Positions 1-9,830 of a stretch of DNA of 64,000 nt are shown piece after piece. The DNA is taken from positions 62,001-126,000 of the forward strand of contig NZ_LILC01000023.1 of assembly GCF_001274935.1 (NCBI RefSeq). Direction: 5' to 3'. The translations under genes were made by a program, and so were the position numbers. The notes beneath the pieces were generated by a model. The model made no database searches and was not told the origin of the DNA. It was given only the letters and a program-made list of their open reading frames with translations. Every line of letters begins with the position of its first letter. Position 1 is the first letter of the stretch. This DNA is from Priestia koreensis. GTDB lineage: Bacteria > Bacillota > Bacilli > Bacillales > Bacillaceae_H.

Positions 1-3000
1 ATGATGACATTATAGTTTAGAGTACCTTGATTTTGTACGATTCCCCCTGGTGGAACAGAATCCGCCGATACTTGGAATGTCACGGTCGTCGTACTTCCTC
101 CCGCAATGGTTCCGAGCGCAATTCCAGCATTAGGATCAGCTAATGATGGCGCTCCGTTAATCGTCACACTTCCTTGGATAAAGGTCGTTCCTGCTGCAAT
201 GAGGTCAGTTAAGATACTATTCAAAAACCCTACTGTTCCAGTATTGGCAATTTGAAGTGTATAGGTAATTGTGCCACCTACTTCAATAACAGCTAGATCG
301 GCCTCTTTTGTAAATGTTGATGCTTCACGTTCGATGGTTGTCGTGACAGGATTAGAGGTAACGGTTCCTTGGACTGGAGTCTGTCCTTGCGCTAATACAT
401 ATTCAAAAGTAGTCGTGGCAATATTAGTCGTCGGATTGACAGTCGGAACATCTGTTGTGCTCACTTGGTAAGCAACCGTTACCGTTCCCCCCGGTGCAAG
501 AAATGGTAAAGCTAAACCGCTATTTGGATTTCCTACATCAGAAATTCCGTTAATCGTGACGCTTCCTGGCACAAACGTTGTTCCTGCTGGATCTGGATCT
601 GTAAATAAGAGATTTGTTAAAGTAATCGTTCCGTTGTTCGCTAAAACAACCGTGTAAGTTAATGTATCACCAACTAATGCATATGATTCACTCACAGTTT
701 TTGTGCTTGTGAGAGTAACAGATGCAAGTGCAACCACCGTTACATTCGTGGCTTGTGATCTCGGCTGTGGTAGCTGTGCTGGATCAATAATGACGTTGTA
801 AGCTAAAATCCCTTGATTTCGTACGTTATTTGTTGCAGGCACAAAGTTAACCGTTGCCTCAAAAGTAACCACAACAGCTTCCCCTGCTGCAATGATGTTA
901 AGGGGAATTCCAGTATTCGGATCAGCTGCTGATGGAGAAGCGTTAATGGTCACACTTCCTGGCACAAATGCTGTGCCTGATTGAATAAGGTCCGTTAAGA
1001 TAGCATTTAATGCATCTACTGTACCATTATTCACAACTTGAATGGTATACGTAATCGTATCGCCGATCAGTGCATTTGATACACTTGAAGCTTTTGTGAC
1101 TGTTAAAGCAACTTGTTGAATGGTTGTTTGTACAGGATTAGATGTAGATGACCCTATAATTGGTGGCTGTCCCGGACCTGGTACGTATTCAAATGTTGTA
1201 ACAGAAGTGTTGGTTGTCGGATTTGAATTTGGAACAGATGTGACCTTGACACTATACTGAACGGTAGTTGTCGCACTAGGCGCGAGATCAGCTAAGTTAA
1301 TCCCTGCATTTGGGTCAGCGCCTACTGGAGCTCCATTAATTGTGGCACTTCCTGGAATGAATGTAGTACCTGCAGGATCGGTATCTGTAAACACGATGTT
1401 GCTTAACGGAAGTGTGCCCGTATTTAGTAACGCAATGGTGTAAACGAGCGTATTACCAATTTCAGAAAATGTGCTGTTGACGGTCTTGGTGCTAAGAAGA
1501 TTTGTGGTTCCGGCTAAAATATTCGTAAGATTACTAGTTACTTGTTTTGAAATTGGTGGCTGTGCAGGATCTAGTACAATGTCATAGTTTAAGCTACTTT
1601 GATTGGTAATTTGGTTACTAGTCGGAATGGCATTTACATTGACATTAAATACAATGATTCTTGTTCCACCAACTTCAATTGTTCCAAGTACAATACCGGT
1701 ATTTGGATTATTGGAATTTGGTACACCGTTTACAGTAAGAGATCCAGGAATGTAAGTTGTTTGTGATTGAATAGTGTCTGTTAAAACGGCATTTAGCAAT
1801 GGAACGGTGCTATTATTTGTTAATTGAATGGTGTACGTGATGCTGTCACCTATCGTGGCAAATGTGACGTTCACTGATTTCGTAAGTGTTGCATCAATTT
1901 GTTGAATAGTTGTCTGTGCCCCGTTTGAAATGGATGTTCCTCTCACTGCTGGTTGGCCTATGCTAGGAATATATTCGTAGTTTGTGACAGCGATGTTTGT
2001 AACTGGGTTCTGAACAGGAATGCTTATAACGGTTGCTTGATACTGAACCACAATGGTGCCCCCGGGGTTTAATTGCTGAAGAGGGATGCCTATGTCTGGA
2101 TTTCCACTAGACGCAACTCCGTTAACCGTGACACTGCCAGGAATAAACGCTGTGCCATTGGGATCAGGGTCATTAAATATAAGGTTACTTAATAGAATAT
2201 TTCCTGTATTTTGAAGAGTGACCGTATATGTCAACGTATCGCCTATTTCAGCAACGGTTGGTGTTACGGTCTTTACACTTGTCAATGCCGCTTGCTGAAT
2301 GGTGACGTTTGTAATATTACTAACAGCTGTTTCTTGTACAGGTGGTTGCTGTGGATCGATGGTAACCTCGTAGTTAATTGTGGCTTGATTTGTGACAGGG
2401 TTAATTGCTGGAACAAAATTAGCCGTCACTTGATATGTGACCACAGCAGTGGTTCCTTGACCAACAGTACCTACTAAAATACCTGTGTTTGGATTTTCTG
2501 TTGTTGAAACACCGTTAACCGTCACGCTACCTGTGATAAACGTTGTACCGTTTTGAATAATGTCTGTTAACAAAATGTTTTCATCGTCTACTGTTCCTAT
2601 ATTTTGAATTTGCACAGTATAGGTAATCTTCTCTCCAATTAGTGCCGTTTGTCTATTGGCTGTTTTGATAACGATCGTATCTACTTCTTCTAACGTTGTA
2701 AAAACAGTATTCGAGGAAATGCTACCACTAATTGATGGATTTCCTGCTTCTAATGTGTATTGGTAATTGGTGAATGCTGTATTTGTAATAACATTTCCTA
2801 TTGGTTCCGAGGTAAGGGTCACTTGATATTGAATAGTAGCGCTAGATCCTGCTGCAAGTGCTCCCACATTAACACCTGTATTCGGGTTATCAGGTGTTGA
2901 TGTTCCATTTATTGTTACAGAACCTGGAACAAACGTCGTTCCAGACGGATCTATATCAATCGTTGTTACGTTTGCAATTGGCAGTGTACTACTATTAGTC

Positions 3001-6000
3001 AGTAGGACTGTATAAGTGAGCGTATCCCCGATTTCAGCAGCAGAAACGTCGACCTCTTTTATGCTTGTGACTTGAATTTGTTCAATAGTGACAAGCGTCG
3101 CATTGCTTGTCGTGCTTCTTGCTTGTTGGGGTTGGCTTGGGTTAATCGTCACGTCATAGTTAATGGTAGCTTCGTTTGGAACAGGGTTAATGGTAGGCAC
3201 ATTATCAACGGAAACTTTAAACGCAATGTTAATTTGCTCTCCAGGAAGTAAGTCACTAAGCCTAATTCCTGTACTTGGATCTCCTGCTATTGTTCCGCCA
3301 TTTAATGTGAGCGATCCTGGAATATACGTAGTACCTGGGCGAATCTGATCAATAAAGGTTAGATTTGTGAGAGTGGTATTTCCATTGTTCACGATTGGAA
3401 TAGTATAGGTGATGATACTTCCAACTGTTGCAATAGTTTTATCGATTGACTTGATGATAGATGGATTTACATACCTGACTGTTGTTGCTGCTGGATTTGA
3501 CACTGCGTTACCTTGAAGTGGTGGATCATTAGGGTTTAATAGGTATTCAAATGATGCATTTGCAACGTTGAGCGTTGGATTACTAACCGGTGCTGATGTG
3601 ACCGACACTTGATATTGAATCGTAGTGGTTGCACCAGGACTTAAACTAGCAAGTGGAAATCCTGTATTTGGATTCTCTGCACTTGACGTTCCATTAATGG
3701 AGACTGAACCTGGTACAAAAGTAGTACCAGAAGGGTCTAGATCTGCGAAGATGATATCCGTTAATGCTACATTTCCCGTGTTTGTCAAGGTAATAGTATA
3801 GGTGAGTGTACCTCCTACTTCTGCAAATGCTAGATCAACCGTTTTGTTCATGGCAAGTAAAGGATTTGCGATTGTAACTAAAATTTGATTACTCGTCAAG
3901 CTTTGTGGACGGGGCGGTTGATTTGGATCTACGGTCACCTCATACGATGCAGTAGCCTGATTTGCGATCGGGTTGGTAGTTGGAAGTGAATCAATTAATA
4001 CAGCAAATCTTACCGTTCTTGTTCCATCAACAGGGATGGTTCCGATGTTCACCCCTACCGTTGGGTCACCAGCAATCGATGTTCCGCTTACGACCAGACT
4101 ATTTGGCACAAACGATGTTCCTTGTGCAAGCGTATCTTGAAGAATAAAGTTGTTTAATGGGAGTGCGCTTTGATTGCTGACGAGTAGGGTGTAGGTAATG
4201 ATATCACCCACTTCTGTTACTGTATTACTCGTTGTTTTTGTAAGAGACGTATTAAGTCGCTCAACTAACGTACTGACTGGGTTAGAAGTTGATGATCCTT
4301 CAACTTCTGGATTACCAGGATTGGGGATGTATTGGAATGTTGTAAAAGATGAATTGACAATCACTTCTGTGCGTGCTGGCACGTCTAATCTTGGGGTTGT
4401 AACAACCCGTACTTGGTATTGAACTGTTGTACTAAGACCTTCACGTAATGTCCCAATTGGGATCCCCAAATTTGGATTCCCTGGGTTTGGAACACCGTCC
4501 ACTGTTACAGATCCAGAAATAAATTGAGTATTTGGAGGATCGGAATCTGTGAATAATACGCTCGTCAAATCCAACGTTCCTGTGTTTTGGAGTACGATTG
4601 TATAAGTTAAAATGTCACCTAACAAGGCATAAGCACTGCTGACGGATTTTTCGCTATCCAATACGGCACTCTCAACTGTTACAAGTGTTATATTACTTAA
4701 TTGGTTTCGACTTAATGGCGGCTGTGTTGGGTCAATGACAACATTATAATCAATAGATCCTCGGTTTGATACGGGATTGATGGCTGGCACTTCGTTTGCT
4801 ACAACGTCAAATGATAGTGTTGTAGTAGCACCTACGGCAATTGTTCCTAATGAAAAGCCAACAGTTGGATTAATCCCAGGCTGTGGTGTTCCGTTAATGG
4901 TGACGCTATTAGGTATGAACGTAGTCCCTGCTTGAATTGCATCGCTAAATAATACATTTGTCGCAGCCACTGTCCCGTTATTAATTAACTGGAAGGTATA
5001 AGTGATGGCATCCCCTACGAATTCTGTATCAGCGCTTGCAGATTTAATGAAAGATAATGATACTACTTCTATCGTCGTTGTAATGACGTTTGTTGTCTCA
5101 GAATCTTGAATGACAGGTCCGCCTGCCTGGAGTTGATACGTATAATTAGTAAGAGCAGTATTTGAAATTTGACCGGATGTTGGTCTTGTATTGACGCGCG
5201 CTTGGTACTGAATAGTAAAACTTCCACCTACATTTAAATTTGGTAAGGATATTGCTGTATTGGGATTAAGTGTGCTTGGTACCCCATTAATTAGCAATGT
5301 TCCTGGAATGAATGATGTTCCAGTAGGGCTAGCATCGATAAATGAAACATTTGATAGCGGGATGCTTCCATTATTTGTACTATTAATGGTATAAGTTAAC
5401 GTATCACCTACTTCGGCATACGCTTTATCCACATTTTTAGTACTTGCTAGACTTGGATTTTCTACTCTCACTAGTGTTTGATTAGTTGTAATTGACCGGT
5501 TATCTGGTGGCTGATTTGGGTTTACCGTGACTTGGTATTGAATCGTTGCACTGTTTGGAACAGGATTTGGCGTAGGCAGACTGCTAAATGAGACAGAAAA
5601 CGATAACGTAGTCGAAGCTCCCGGGGCAATCGTGCCAATATTTACTCCAGTAGTTGGGTTTCCACCAGTAGGCACACCGTTTACAACGAGACTGTTTGGA
5701 ACAAATACACCTGTTCCACCTTCCAACGCGTCTGTTAAAATGACATTTGTTAACGGAACTGTACCGGTATTTCTAACTTGAACGGTGTATGTGATAGCGT
5801 TGTCTAGAGCGATTACGCTTTGATTAGTGGATTTTATAGCACTTACGTTGACTTGTTGAATTGTTGTTTGAGCGCCATTTGTCGTAATAGATCCGGAGGC
5901 GGTTGAACTACCTGGAACTGTATATTGATACGTAATCGTGGCAGTATTGACCGTTGGGTTAACAACTGGAACTGATGTTACCGCGACACGATATACAACC

Positions 6001-6640
6001 GTTGTCGTACCACCCGTATTAATAGTCGAAAGCGGAATACCGTTATTGGGGTTTCCAGTACTCGGTGCTCCATTAACAGTAACGCTTCCAGGAACAAACG
6101 TTGTACCTGCAGGATCTAGATCGGTAAAAACTACATTTGTAAGTGGAAGTGTACCGGTATTCGCTAACACGACCGTATATGTTAACTGACCCCCTACTTC
6201 TGCATATGCCTGATTTACAGTTTTCGTTGCATTTAAACGAGGTACTTCAAATTGAGTTATAACGGTATTGCTTGTAGAAGTTCGGTTAACGATTGTTCCT
6301 GGAACTGGTTCGTATTGATAAGTTGTGCTAGACGCATTGGGAATAGGATTGGTTCCTGGTTGTCCTGTGACTCGAGCTTGAAACTGAATGATTCGAGTAC
6401 ATCCGGTAGTTGGGCAAAAAGGAACGGTTCCTAATGAAATACCGTTCGTTACATTCCCAGCGTTTGGCACACCATCTACAAGAAGAGAACCCGGAATAAA
6501 GGTAGTTCCAGAAGGAATTTGATCGCTAAATACAACATTTGTTGCGTTATTTTGGCCGTTATTCGTTAGGGTGATGTTATAGGTTAAAATATCTCCAATT
6601 GTTACATTCGTGCGATTAACGGTTTTAGTGGAAATAATGT
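1..6640 (-). repeat. Seventeen DUF11 repeats in a two-type alternating array
   Basis: The conserved 'YTV/YTI' segment recurs on the plus strand near 260, 652, 1047, 1438, 1833, 2226, 2620, 3010, 3410, 3797, 4190, 4600, 4996, 5390, 5788, 6177 and 6567, a period of about 394 bases (131 codons). One linker type recurs near 333, 1119, 1902, 2687, 3471, 4259, 5074 and 5853. The other recurs near 728, 1514, 2297, 3085, 3871, 4673 and 5462. The real duplication unit is therefore a dimer of about 785 bases. Confidence 0.9.
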
Positions 6641-7658
6641 TGGCGGACTGCGTATCAATTTGGATGCCGAGCGTATGAAAAACATATGCATCCCCACTTG
6701 TGGTGAGCCTTGCTACGGCTGACGTCTGATTATTTACTAAGCGCGCAGATGCATCCACATTTGTAATATCCCAACCTTGTCGCCCAGCCGAGATATTCGT
6801 CGCGGTAACAGCATTTGCATTTCGGGTACCGAATGTTCCGGTTGTATCCAAATTTCCACTATCGTTGTTAATTTGCGAACAGAAAAAGTTATTTAAAGGA
6901 TTATTTGGTCCAGATAAATTTCCTAGTGTGTTTGCCGTCGGTCCAAATAACAGCTGATCTCCTACGATCACTGCGTCTCCTTCTAAAGCACTAATTGCTA
7001 CTCTCCCTGCGACAGGTCCGGCAGCTGGTGTTAAGAAGCCACTTACACTAACATCTAACGTTGCGCCACCTGCAGAGATTTGATTTCCTCCCACAAATAG
7101 GTTTAAATTCCGAACCGTTTGTGAAGGATTTTCATAAACAACCGCTAGTGTCCAACCTGCTGAGTTAACGGTGTTTTCAAGTGGATCAATTGTAGCCGGG
7201 ACGCCACGCGTACTATACGTACCTGCTCCAGCGGCTTGAATGATACTAGTTACATTAGCAGAACGAACATAAAAAGGTGTAAGGTTATTGGAAGTCGCTG
7301 CATCAGGACTGACAGCTACACTTCCAACTGGTGTGACAAGTGTAACGGAATTATTGATAGAACTTGTAACGTTTGTGTTAGACGTAACATAACAGCCACC
7401 CCACACTAACTCTGCGTATCTTACTGTGCTACCAGCAGGTAAATTTAGAATAGCCTGTGATTCATTTTGTTGCCAGTTCAAAGTTGTACCAGCAGGAAAC
7501 GTTCCGACCTGTGAAGAGGTATTAAGTGTCGTAAAAGCCCCAATAGAATGCACTGTACCTGGTTGATTTTGGTTATTTAATTTACTAAGCCCTAAGGTAT
7601 TTCCAGTGAATGTAAGCGATCCATTTAATGTTGCAGAATATCGATTAATAAATGCCAA
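1..7658 (-). CDS. Giant DUF11-repeat surface protein (3' end outside window)
   Basis: The reading frame runs without a stop from a TTG start at 7658 to the window edge, so at least 2552 codons are present and the C-terminus is missing. The start is set by AAAGGAGAG at 7667-7675, eight bases upstream. Residues 1 to about 335 form a unique head that begins MAFINRYSATLNGSLTF and has no signal peptide. Seventeen repeats of about 131 residues follow; each contains a T-K-T/S-V-N, GD-x-LTYT-x-x-x-xN-x-G and GTTF-x-PGS-x-x-x-(N/D)G pattern typical of DUF11 (conserved repeat domain, TIGR01451). Repeats alternate between two linker types. Proteins with this head and DUF11 arrays occur in the Bacillus cereus group; a structural role on the spore surface is inference, supported by the missing export signal and the nearby spore-surface genes. 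No sortase motif is visible in the part present. Confidence 0.9.
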   Translation of the reverse strand, partial: MAFINRYSATLNGSLTFTGNTLGLSKLNNQNQPGTVHSIGAFTTLNTSSQVGTFPAGTTLNWQQNESQAILNLPAGSTVRYAELVWGGCYVTSNTNVTSSINNSVTLVTPVGSVAVSPDAATSNNLTPFYVRSANVTSIIQAAGAGTYSTRGVPATIDPLENTVNSAGWTLAVVYENPSQTVRNLNLFVGGNQISAGGATLDVSVSGFLTPAAGPVAGRVAISALEGDAVIVGDQLLFGPTANTLGNLSGPNNPLNNFFCSQINNDSGNLDTTGTFGTRNANAVTATNISAGRQGWDITNVDASARLVNNQTSAVARLTTSGDAYVFHTLGIQIDTQSANIISTKTVNRTNVTIGDILTYNITLTNNGQNNATNVVFSDQIPSGTTFIPGSLLVDGVPNAGNVTNGISLGTVPFCPTTGCTRIIQFQARVTGQPGTNPIPNASSTTYQYEPVPGTIVNRTSTSNTVITQFEVPRLNATKTVNQAYAEVGGQLTYTVVLANTGTLPLTNVVFTDLDPAGTTFVPGSVTVNGAPSTGNPNNGIPLSTINTGGTTTVVYRVAVTSVPVVNPTVNTATITYQYTVPGSSTASGSITTNGAQTTIQQVNVSAIKSTNQSVIALDNAITYTVQVRNTGTVPLTNVILTDALEGGTGVFVPNSLVVNGVPTGGNPTTGVNIGTIAPGASTTLSFSVSFSSLPTPNPVPNSATIQYQVTVNPNQPPDNRSITTNQTLVRVENPSLASTKNVDKAYAEVGDTLTYTINSTNNGSIPLSNVSFIDASPTGTSFIPGTLLINGVPSTLNPNTAISLPNLNVGGSFTIQYQARVNTRPTSGQISNTALTNYTYQLQAGGPVIQDSETTNVITTTIEVVSLSFIKSASADTEFVGDAITYTFQLINNGTVAATNVLFSDAIQAGTTFIPNSVTINGTPQPGINPTVGFSLGTIAVGATTTLSFDVVANEVPAINPVSNRGSIDYNVVIDPTQPPLSRNQLSNITLVTVESAVLDSEKSVSSAYALLGDILTYTIVLQNTGTLDLTSVLFTDSDPPNTQFISGSVTVDGVPNPGNPNLGIPIGTLREGLSTTVQYQVRVVTTPRLDVPARTEVIVNSSFTTFQYIPNPGNPEVEGSSTSNPVSTLVERLNTSLTKTTSNTVTEVGDIITYTLLVSNQSALPLNNFILQDTLAQGTSFVPNSLVVSGTSIAGDPTVGVNIGTIPVDGTRTVRFAVLIDSLPTTNPIANQATASYEVTVDPNQPPRPQSLTSNQILVTIANPLLAMNKTVDLAFAEVGGTLTYTITLTNTGNVALTDIIFADLDPSGTTFVPGSVSINGTSSAENPNTGFPLASLSPGATTTIQYQVSVTSAPVSNPTLNVANASFEYLLNPNDPPLQGNAVSNPAATTVRYVNPSIIKSIDKTIATVGSIITYTIPIVNNGNTTLTNLTFIDQIRPGTTYIPGSLTLNGGTIAGDPSTGIRLSDLLPGEQINIAFKVSVDNVPTINPVPNEATINYDVTINPSQPQQARSTTSNATLVTIEQIQVTSIKEVDVSAAEIGDTLTYTVLLTNSSTLPIANVTTIDIDPSGTTFVPGSVTINGTSTPDNPNTGVNVGALAAGSSATIQYQVTLTSEPIGNVITNTAFTNYQYTLEAGNPSISGSISSNTVFTTLEEVDTIVIKTANRQTALIGEKITYTVQIQNIGTVDDENILLTDIIQNGTTFITGSVTVNGVSTTENPNTGILVGTVGQGTTAVVTYQVTANFVPAINPVTNQATINYEVTIDPQQPPVQETAVSNITNVTIQQAALTSVKTVTPTVAEIGDTLTYTVTLQNTGNILLSNLIFNDPDPNGTAFIPGSVTVNGVASSGNPDIGIPLQQLNPGGTIVVQYQATVISIPVQNPVTNIAVTNYEYIPSIGQPAVRGTSISNGAQTTIQQIDATLTKSVNVTFATIGDSITYTIQLTNNSTVPLLNAVLTDTIQSQTTYIPGSLTVNGVPNSNNPNTGIVLGTIEVGGTRIIVFNVNVNAIPTSNQITNQSSLNYDIVLDPAQPPISKQVTSNLTNILAGTTNLLSTKTVNSTFSEIGNTLVYTIALLNTGTLPLSNIVFTDTDPAGTTFIPGSATINGAPVGADPNAGINLADLAPSATTTVQYSVKVTSVPNSNPTTNTSVTTFEYVPGPGQPPIIGSSTSNPVQTTIQQVALTVTKASSVSNALIGDTITYTIQVVNNGTVDALNAILTDLIQSGTAFVPGSVTINASPSAADPNTGIPLNIIAAGEAVVVTFEATVNFVPATNNVRNQGILAYNVIIDPAQLPQPRSQATNVTVVALASVTLTSTKTVSESYALVGDTLTYTVVLANNGTITLTNLLFTDPDPAGTTFVPGSVTINGISDVGNPNSGLALPFLAPGGTVTVAYQVSTTDVPTVNPTTNIATTTFEYVLAQGQTPVQGTVTSNPVTTTIEREASTFTKEADLAVIEVGGTITYTLQIANTGTVGFLNSILTDLIAAGTTFIQGSVTINGAPSLADPNAGIALGTIAGGSTTTVTFQVSADSVPPGGIVQNQGTLNYNVI

Positions 7659-7659
7659 G

Positions 7660-7698
7660 AAAATAGCTCTCCTTTCATCATAATGTCCGAGCTATTTT
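7660..7698 (-). promoter_or_regulatory. Stem-loop enclosing the ribosome site of the giant DUF11 gene
   Basis: AAAATAGCTC (5' on the minus strand, 7698-7689) pairs perfectly with GAGCTATTTT (7669-7660). The 19-base loop holds AAAGGA and the TTG start begins one base after the stem. It would lie near the 5' end of the mRNA and could stabilise the message or gate translation. The pairing is seen directly; the function is inference. Confidence 0.6.
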
Positions 7699-7715
7699 AG
7701 AAAATATCTCTTTCT

Positions 7716-7742
7716 TAGGATATTAATCTCACATTTATCTGC
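7716..7742 (-). promoter_or_regulatory. Possible sigma-K promoter of the giant DUF11 gene
   Basis: On the minus strand AATATCCTA (7724-7716) matches CATANNNTA except for its first base. It lies 16 bases downstream of GC rather than the usual AC. It would give a leader of about 50 bases containing the stem-loop. Confidence 0.35.
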
Positions 7743-7788
7743 TTGTGTGTTTGCCCAAAAATGTATGAAAAGCGCCTAGATAACAAGC

Positions 7789-7821
7789 AAAAAAGCACTT
7801 ACGGGAAGGTTCGCAAGTGCT
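7789..7821 (-). terminator. Intrinsic terminator after the murR-like gene
   Basis: On the minus strand AGCACTTGCG pairs with CGTAAGTGCT around an 8-base loop, with one internal imperfect pair, followed by a T run. It ends the RpiR-family gene before the giant gene. Confidence 0.8.
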
Positions 7822-7836
7822 AGTGTATGGATTACT

Positions 7837-8676
7837 TTATAGTTTCAGCCGCTGTGCGACCTGATGGGTATCAATAATTCGTTCGTATACTTCAGGTCCT
7901 TTTTGCATGCAAAGGTAGATGAATAATGTATCAATCACAGCAAGCTGCGCAATACGTGCCGTCATGGTTGCCATGCGGATGTTGTGCTCTTCTTCTGAAA
8001 TGGTTAAGATAACGTTTGCAATTCTTTTTGCAGGTGAGCGTCCATTTTGTGTAAGCAGGATGGACGACGTTCCTTTTTCGGAAGCAACGGTTAGCAAATC
8101 TAATATTTCTTTTGTTTTTCCAGACGTTGAAATGACAATCAGTACATCCTCTTTCGTCATGTTAGCCGCCATGGTCATTTGAAGATGAATATCTGCCGCT
8201 TGAAAAACAGGCAGGTTAATTCGGAGTAGTTTTTGTGCCAAGTCATTTGCTACGATAAACGATCCTCCTGCTCCATATATATAAATACGGGGAGCTTTTA
8301 AAAGAAGCGAGACAGCACGTTCAATTTCTTCTAATGATAACAGCTTTTGTGTGTTTTGCAGTGCCTGGTTCGTTTTCACAAACACCTTGTTTACAATATC
8401 TCCTAAATTATCTTCATGATTCAAAGGTGAATCCCATTGTTCACTAACTGGACTTGCAGACAAATCTTTTGTTAACTCGATTTTAAAATCGGTAAAGCTA
8501 TTAATCCCCGTTCGTTTACAAAAGCGAATAACCGCTGCTTCACTTGACTGACTAGCCTCCGCTAGTTGCTTAGTCGTCATTTCCACCACTTGATCGGGAT
8601 GATCCAAAATATAACGAGCAATGAGTTGCTCCGATGCTGAGTAATGGTCAAATTGATTACGAATAATTTTTCTCAT
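7837..8676 (-). CDS. murR: RpiR/MurR-family transcriptional regulator
   Basis: 279 residues. The first 75 or so form an RpiR-type helix-turn-helix (TTKQLAEASQSSEAAVIRFCKRTG). Residues about 110-245 form a SIS sugar-phosphate-binding domain (IYIYGAGGSFIVANDLAQ, VISTSGKTKEI). Members of this family sense phosphosugars; the divergent murQ neighbour points to N-acetylmuramic acid 6-phosphate as effector and to the shared intergenic region as target. The ATG at 8676 has AGAAAGGA six bases upstream. A 16-base palindrome overlapping its -10 suggests autoregulation. The family call is firm; the effector is inferred from context. Confidence 0.85.
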   Translation of the reverse strand: MRKIIRNQFDHYSASEQLIARYILDHPDQVVEMTTKQLAEASQSSEAAVIRFCKRTGINSFTDFKIELTKDLSASPVSEQWDSPLNHEDNLGDIVNKVFVKTNQALQNTQKLLSLEEIERAVSLLLKAPRIYIYGAGGSFIVANDLAQKLLRINLPVFQAADIHLQMTMAANMTKEDVLIVISTSGKTKEILDLLTVASEKGTSSILLTQNGRSPAKRIANVILTISEEEHNIRMATMTARIAQLAVIDTLFIYLCMQKGPEVYERIIDTHQVAQRLKL

Positions 8677-8722
8677 GGGCGGTCCTTTCTAAAAAAAGAT
8701 TGCAATGTATGCACTTTCAATT

Positions 8723-8759
8723 TACTATAATTATAGTACAAAATGAAATATAAATTCAA
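8723..8759. promoter_or_regulatory. murR/murQ divergent control region with 16-bp palindrome
   Basis: TACTATAATTATAGTA at 8723-8738 is a perfect palindrome with a TATAAT on each strand. On the minus strand TTGAAT (8759-8754), an 18-base gap and TATAAT (8735-8730) form a plausible sigma-A promoter for murR. On the plus strand TTGCAA (8700-8705) precedes TATAAT (8726-8731) by a rather long 20 bases. The palindrome is the best operator candidate. Confidence 0.5.
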
Positions 8760-8816
8760 ATATGATAATTTTTATATGAAATATTATTTTAGAATTTCCG
8801 TCAAAGGAGCTTGGAA

Positions 8817-9731
8817 ATGAATATCAAATCACTTCTTACTGAAAAACGAAACCCAAATACAATGAACATTGATCAATCTTCATCACTTGACATCATTAAA
8901 ATGATTAATGAAGAAGATCAAAGCGTCGCGCTCACCGTTCAAAAAGTCCTTCCTACTATTGCACGCGTCATTGACCGCATTGTTGATCGAGCGAAAAAAG
9001 GCGGCCGTATTTTTTATATAGGCGCCGGAACGAGCGGACGTTTAGGAATTCTTGATGCGTCAGAATGTCCTCCTACTTACAGCACAGAACCAGATTTTGT
9101 TCAGGCGATTATTGCAGGCGGTGAGACGGCTATCCTTCATGCTGTTGAAGGAGCGGAAGATAATGTCGATCTAGGAGCAGATGAAATTGCAAAACGTAAT
9201 GTGACCTCTCTCGATACCGTCATTGGAATTGCTGCAAGCGGCCGTACACCATTCACAATTGGCGCCATGAAAGAAGCTACACACCGCGGTGCTTTTGTTG
9301 CATCCATTACTTGCTCTCCTCAGTCACCCATGCAGGAAATCGCAGAAGAAGCGATGGTAGCAGAGGTTGGTCCAGAAGTAGTAACCGGATCAACGCGAAT
9401 GAAAGCTGGCACAGCACAAAAGATGATTTTAAACATGCTATCAACCGCCGTCATGATTCGCCTGGGCAAAGTCTATGAAAATTTAATGATTGATGTAAAG
9501 CCGTCGAATGAAAAACTAGAAATACGTGCGCAACATATTATACAGGACTTAACAGGCGCTCCGCTAGATGTCGTCAAAGAAAAACTTGCTCGGTATCAAT
9601 CTGTGAAGCTGTCCATCTTATCACTTCGTACAAACTTAGAGAACGACGATCTCGTGAATTGGCTTAATGCTCATAATGGACATCTCAGACAAGCACTTGA
9701 TGCTTTTCACAAAAATAACTCAGCAAACTGA
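8817..9731 (+). CDS. murQ: N-acetylmuramic acid 6-phosphate etherase
   Basis: 304 residues. The enzyme cleaves the lactyl ether of MurNAc-6-phosphate to GlcNAc-6-phosphate and lactate in cell-wall recycling. The SIS-domain signatures are clear: IFYIGAGTSGRLGILDASECPPTYS near residues 65-90, GIAASGRTPF, and GPEVVTGSTRMKAGTAQK. Length fits the family. The ATG at 8817 is chosen because AAAGGAG at 8803-8809 lies seven bases upstream; an in-frame TTG at 8811 is too close to that site. It is divergent from murR. No murP transporter or nagZ/amiE gene adjoins it, so the substrate must come from genes elsewhere. Confidence 0.95.
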   Translation: MNIKSLLTEKRNPNTMNIDQSSSLDIIKMINEEDQSVALTVQKVLPTIARVIDRIVDRAKKGGRIFYIGAGTSGRLGILDASECPPTYSTEPDFVQAIIAGGETAILHAVEGAEDNVDLGADEIAKRNVTSLDTVIGIAASGRTPFTIGAMKEATHRGAFVASITCSPQSPMQEIAEEAMVAEVGPEVVTGSTRMKAGTAQKMILNMLSTAVMIRLGKVYENLMIDVKPSNEKLEIRAQHIIQDLTGAPLDVVKEKLARYQSVKLSILSLRTNLENDDLVNWLNAHNGHLRQALDAFHKNNSAN

Positions 9732-9760
9732 CCTTCTCTTTTTTTAGAGGAGGTTTTTTT
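9732..9760 (+). terminator. Intrinsic terminator after murQ
   Basis: CCTTCTC pairs with GAGGAGG (one G-T pair) around a T-rich loop, followed by seven T. Confidence 0.7.
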
Positions 9761-9830
9761 ACTAGTTCTATCTTTTTTTCAGTCACGTATAATTTTACTA
9801 GAGAATTATAGTATAAAGGTGGCTGAAGTT

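Noticed and set aside
271..6434. Several short plus-strand frames of 60-88 codons
   Set aside because: They lie opposite the continuous coding frame of the giant DUF11 gene, lack ribosome sites and recur with the repeat period.
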